Below, piece after piece: positions 5,732-6,890 of a DNA stretch of 6,890 nucleotides. Every line of letters starts with the position of its first letter. Position 1 is the stretch's first letter. A program made the position numbers and the translations under genes. The notes under the pieces were generated by a model. That model ran no database searches, had not been told where the DNA came from, and saw only the letters and a program-made list of their open reading frames with translations. The stretch covers positions 1-6,890 of the forward strand of contig DAOVFL010000050.1 of assembly GCA_030672945.1 (NCBI GenBank), given 5' to 3'. This stretch comes from Candidatus Bathyarchaeota archaeon (GTDB lineage: Archaea; Thermoproteota; Bathyarchaeia; Bathyarchaeales; Bathycorpusculaceae).

Positions 5732-6055
5732 TTGGAAATAAGTCGAAAAAACCTAAAAGATGAGATTCTTAAGAGAATTAAATACGTTAAAACATGCGTT
5801 CAAGCAAGAGAACTATGCCTTTTAATTCGTACGAACAGGGCTGTATTAGAACCAAAAGATGTCCATAACATATGCCTTTACATATCAGGGCTTTGCAAAG
5901 AATTCGGATGTAAAGAACCAAGTGAGTTATGCCGCAAGGCTGCAAATGCTGCATTAAAAGACGAGACTAAATACCTTGAATTATGTGCCCAAAGCTGCGT
6001 GAAATGCGGAGAATCCCGAAGACCGAGACCCAAAAAGTCAACCTATGTTGCCTAA
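5732..6055 (+). CDS. Cys-rich helical protein of unknown function, 107 residues
   Basis: I cannot assign this protein to a named family. It has nine Cys (22, 29, 48, 55, 60, 67, 85, 89, 92) in 107 residues. Three pairs share the same spacing, C-x6-C (22/29, 48/55, 60/67), and the end carries C-x3-C-x2-C (85, 89, 92). The sequence between is rich in Leu, Lys, Glu and Ala and looks helical, so a seven-residue spacing would put each pair on one helix face. That suggests a small helical bundle binding a metal or cluster, loosely like four-helix-bundle copper proteins. This is inference from spacing only. There is no signal peptide or membrane helix, so it is probably cytoplasmic. The C-terminus is basic (RRPRPKK). 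It lies between lhr and a methyltransferase gene on the same strand, with a TATA-like box of its own. Codon use matches its neighbours. Confidence 0.8.
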   Translation: MEISRKNLKDEILKRIKYVKTCVQARELCLLIRTNRAVLEPKDVHNICLYISGLCKEFGCKEPSELCRKAANAALKDETKYLELCAQSCVKCGESRRPRPKKSTYVA

Positions 6056-6069
6056 AACAAGTGGAAACA

Positions 6070-6077
6070 TTTAAAAG
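6070..6077 (+). promoter_or_regulatory. TATA-like box before the methyltransferase gene
   Basis: TTTAAAAG at 6070-6077, inside ACATTTAAAAGAG, would place a transcription start near 6099 and a leader of about 20 bases. No Shine-Dalgarno site precedes the ATG at 6118, so translation would be of the short-leader or leaderless kind common in archaea. The match is moderate. Confidence 0.4.
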
Positions 6078-6117
6078 AGCAAAACATTGGTTAGACCAAA
6101 AAGATAGCCATGTGTAA

Positions 6118-6609
6118 ATGGAGGCTTATGAACTGTTCATAGCACCTTATGTTCCAAGCCCACCCCAAGTGATTCGCCAAATGCTTACTCTAGCTGAATT
6201 AAAACCTAGAGACGTTTTCTTCGATTTAGGTGCAGGGGATGGCAGAGCAGTTATAATGGCTGCAGAAGATTTTGGTGCAAAGGCTGTTGGAGTTGAATTG
6301 AGAGATGATCTAGTGAAAAAAGCATTAAGCTCCGTATACGAACACAATCTTCAAAACAAAGTTACAATAGTGAATAGCGACATGTTCAAAGTGGACCTAT
6401 CTTCAGCAGACGTTATTTTCCTTTATCTAACAACAAGTGCTAACGAAAAAGTCAGACCTAAACTTGAGGCTGAACTTAAAAAAGGAAGCCGGGTAATCTC
6501 ACATGACTATGAAATCATAGGATGGAAACCAATCAAAGTTCACAATTTCTGTGAAAACCCAAAACTGGGATATCCTTCACACACACTTTACCTATACAAG
6601 AAGGTTTAA
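6118..6609 (+). CDS. aKMT-like protein-lysine methyltransferase (class I, SAM-dependent)
   Basis: This 163-residue class I methyltransferase closely resembles the small archaeal lysine methyltransferase aKMT, known from Sulfolobus to methylate chromatin protein Cren7 and other proteins with broad specificity. Visible features are APYVPSPPQVIRQML (9-23) ahead of the fold, where aKMT has YVPTP. The SAM-binding motif I is DLGAGDG (36-42), the second-strand acid is in VGVE (57-60), and NSD (86-88) follows. After these come LYLTTSANEKVRPKLE (102-117) and RVISHDYEIIGWKP (125-138). The length fits the minimal family with no added recognition domain. Conserved ASN-type methylation motifs (NPPY) are absent, which argues against a DNA or glutamine methyltransferase. 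The ATG lacks a Shine-Dalgarno site. It follows the Cys-rich gene after 62 bases. The substrate here is not known. Confidence 0.88.
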   Translation: MEAYELFIAPYVPSPPQVIRQMLTLAELKPRDVFFDLGAGDGRAVIMAAEDFGAKAVGVELRDDLVKKALSSVYEHNLQNKVTIVNSDMFKVDLSSADVIFLYLTTSANEKVRPKLEAELKKGSRVISHDYEIIGWKPIKVHNFCENPKLGYPSHTLYLYKKV

Positions 6610-6616
6610 CCCTCGC

Positions 6617-6637
6617 AGTGAAAACATGCCCTTCACT
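6617..6637 (+). terminator. Possible hairpin at the end of the methyltransferase gene
   Basis: AGTGAA (6617-6622) and TTCACT (6632-6637) are perfect arms around a 9-base loop, starting 7 bases after the methyltransferase stop. The T-run after it is short; a better run of six T lies at 6722-6727. Archaeal terminators rely mainly on U-rich runs, so termination here is only possible. The rest of the stretch to 6712 shows nothing I can name. Confidence 0.3.
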
Positions 6638-6712
6638 TTCAAAGCCCATTCAGAGTTGATTAAACAGATACTGATGCACATGCATTACTTAATCTAAACA
6701 CAGAACAGGATG

Positions 6713-6890
6713 CTAGCTTGGTTTTTTATGGGTTATTGTATCTTCTTCAAGTTCTTTAACGCGAGTCTCTATAAATTCTGCGACTTTTCCTTAGCTACAT
6801 TTCCCGGCTTCTTGCTGTTTCTTCAAATGAAAATATATCGCTTGTTTCGAGGACCCCCTAAAGAAGACAATCCTTCATCTACTGCTTCAA
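6713..6890 (-). pseudogene. Broken small archaeal protein gene, cut by the right edge
   Basis: From the edge inward the minus strand reads AVDEGLSSLG in one frame. At the GGGGG run (6858-6854) it must shift frame to continue as SSKQAIYFHLKKQQEAG. An in-frame TAA follows at 6793-6791, then VAEFIETRVKELEED and a stop at 6715-6713. The DEGLSSLG-x-SSKQAIYFHL stretch matches, from memory, the start of a widespread small archaeal protein (I believe of the NitrOD5/DUF3227 kind, unverified), in which the join reads G-E-S-S. A one-base deletion in the G-run explains the shift. With both a frameshift and a nonsense codon, the gene is probably inactive. Its 5' end lies outside the window. Confidence 0.6.

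Noticed and set aside
1..6890. CRISPR array, tRNA, rRNA, transposase or toxin-antitoxin pair
   Set aside because: I looked for regularly spaced repeats, cloverleaf-like G/C stems and transposase motifs on both strands by eye and found none. A covariance-model scan was not possible.

Overview
This looks like chromosomal DNA from an uncultured archaeon of the TACK group, most likely Bathyarchaeia-like. Nearly every intact gene is archaeal: a TATA-binding protein, an ER/archaeal-type signal peptidase with a Ser-His-Asp site, an Lhr-family helicase with a C-terminal zinc ribbon, and an aKMT-like protein-lysine methyltransferase. TATA-like boxes and GGAGG-type ribosome sites precede several genes. 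The base composition is AT-rich, and TTG is a frequent start. The lineage is inferred from protein character only, with no database search.

Layout. Positions 1-979 (minus strand) hold the start of tbp, cut by the window edge, and the signal peptidase gene upstream of it. The two reading frames overlap by 55 bases. Positions 980-2768 look almost empty of long genes but are mostly gene remains. On the minus strand there is one intact 56-residue zinc-ribbon gene (1311-1481), followed in the same frame by a second zinc-ribbon-like sequence broken by stops (1122-1310). Next come two convergent, multiply frameshifted pseudogenes (plus 1660-2050, minus 2047-2549) that meet at a shared CTAG. Positions 2769-6609 (plus strand) carry three intact genes: the 959-residue helicase, a 107-residue Cys-rich helical protein of unknown function, and the methyltransferase. 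Each has its own upstream signals, so they are probably not one tight operon. The right edge (6713-6890, minus) holds another broken gene, with a frameshift and a nonsense codon.

Function. The intact genes are information-processing and housekeeping functions: transcription initiation (TBP), RNA/DNA unwinding (Lhr), protein methylation (aKMT-like) and protein export (signal peptidase). I see no CRISPR array, transposase, tRNA, rRNA or recognisable defence system. The most unusual content is the cluster of decaying genes between two healthy blocks, the zinc-ribbon tandem, the tandem TGTTTRRACA repeats, and the Cys-rich 107-residue protein with its repeated C-x6-C spacing. The 2880-base helicase gene is intact, so the many frameshifts elsewhere are more likely real decay than poor sequence quality, although this cannot be proved from the sequence alone.
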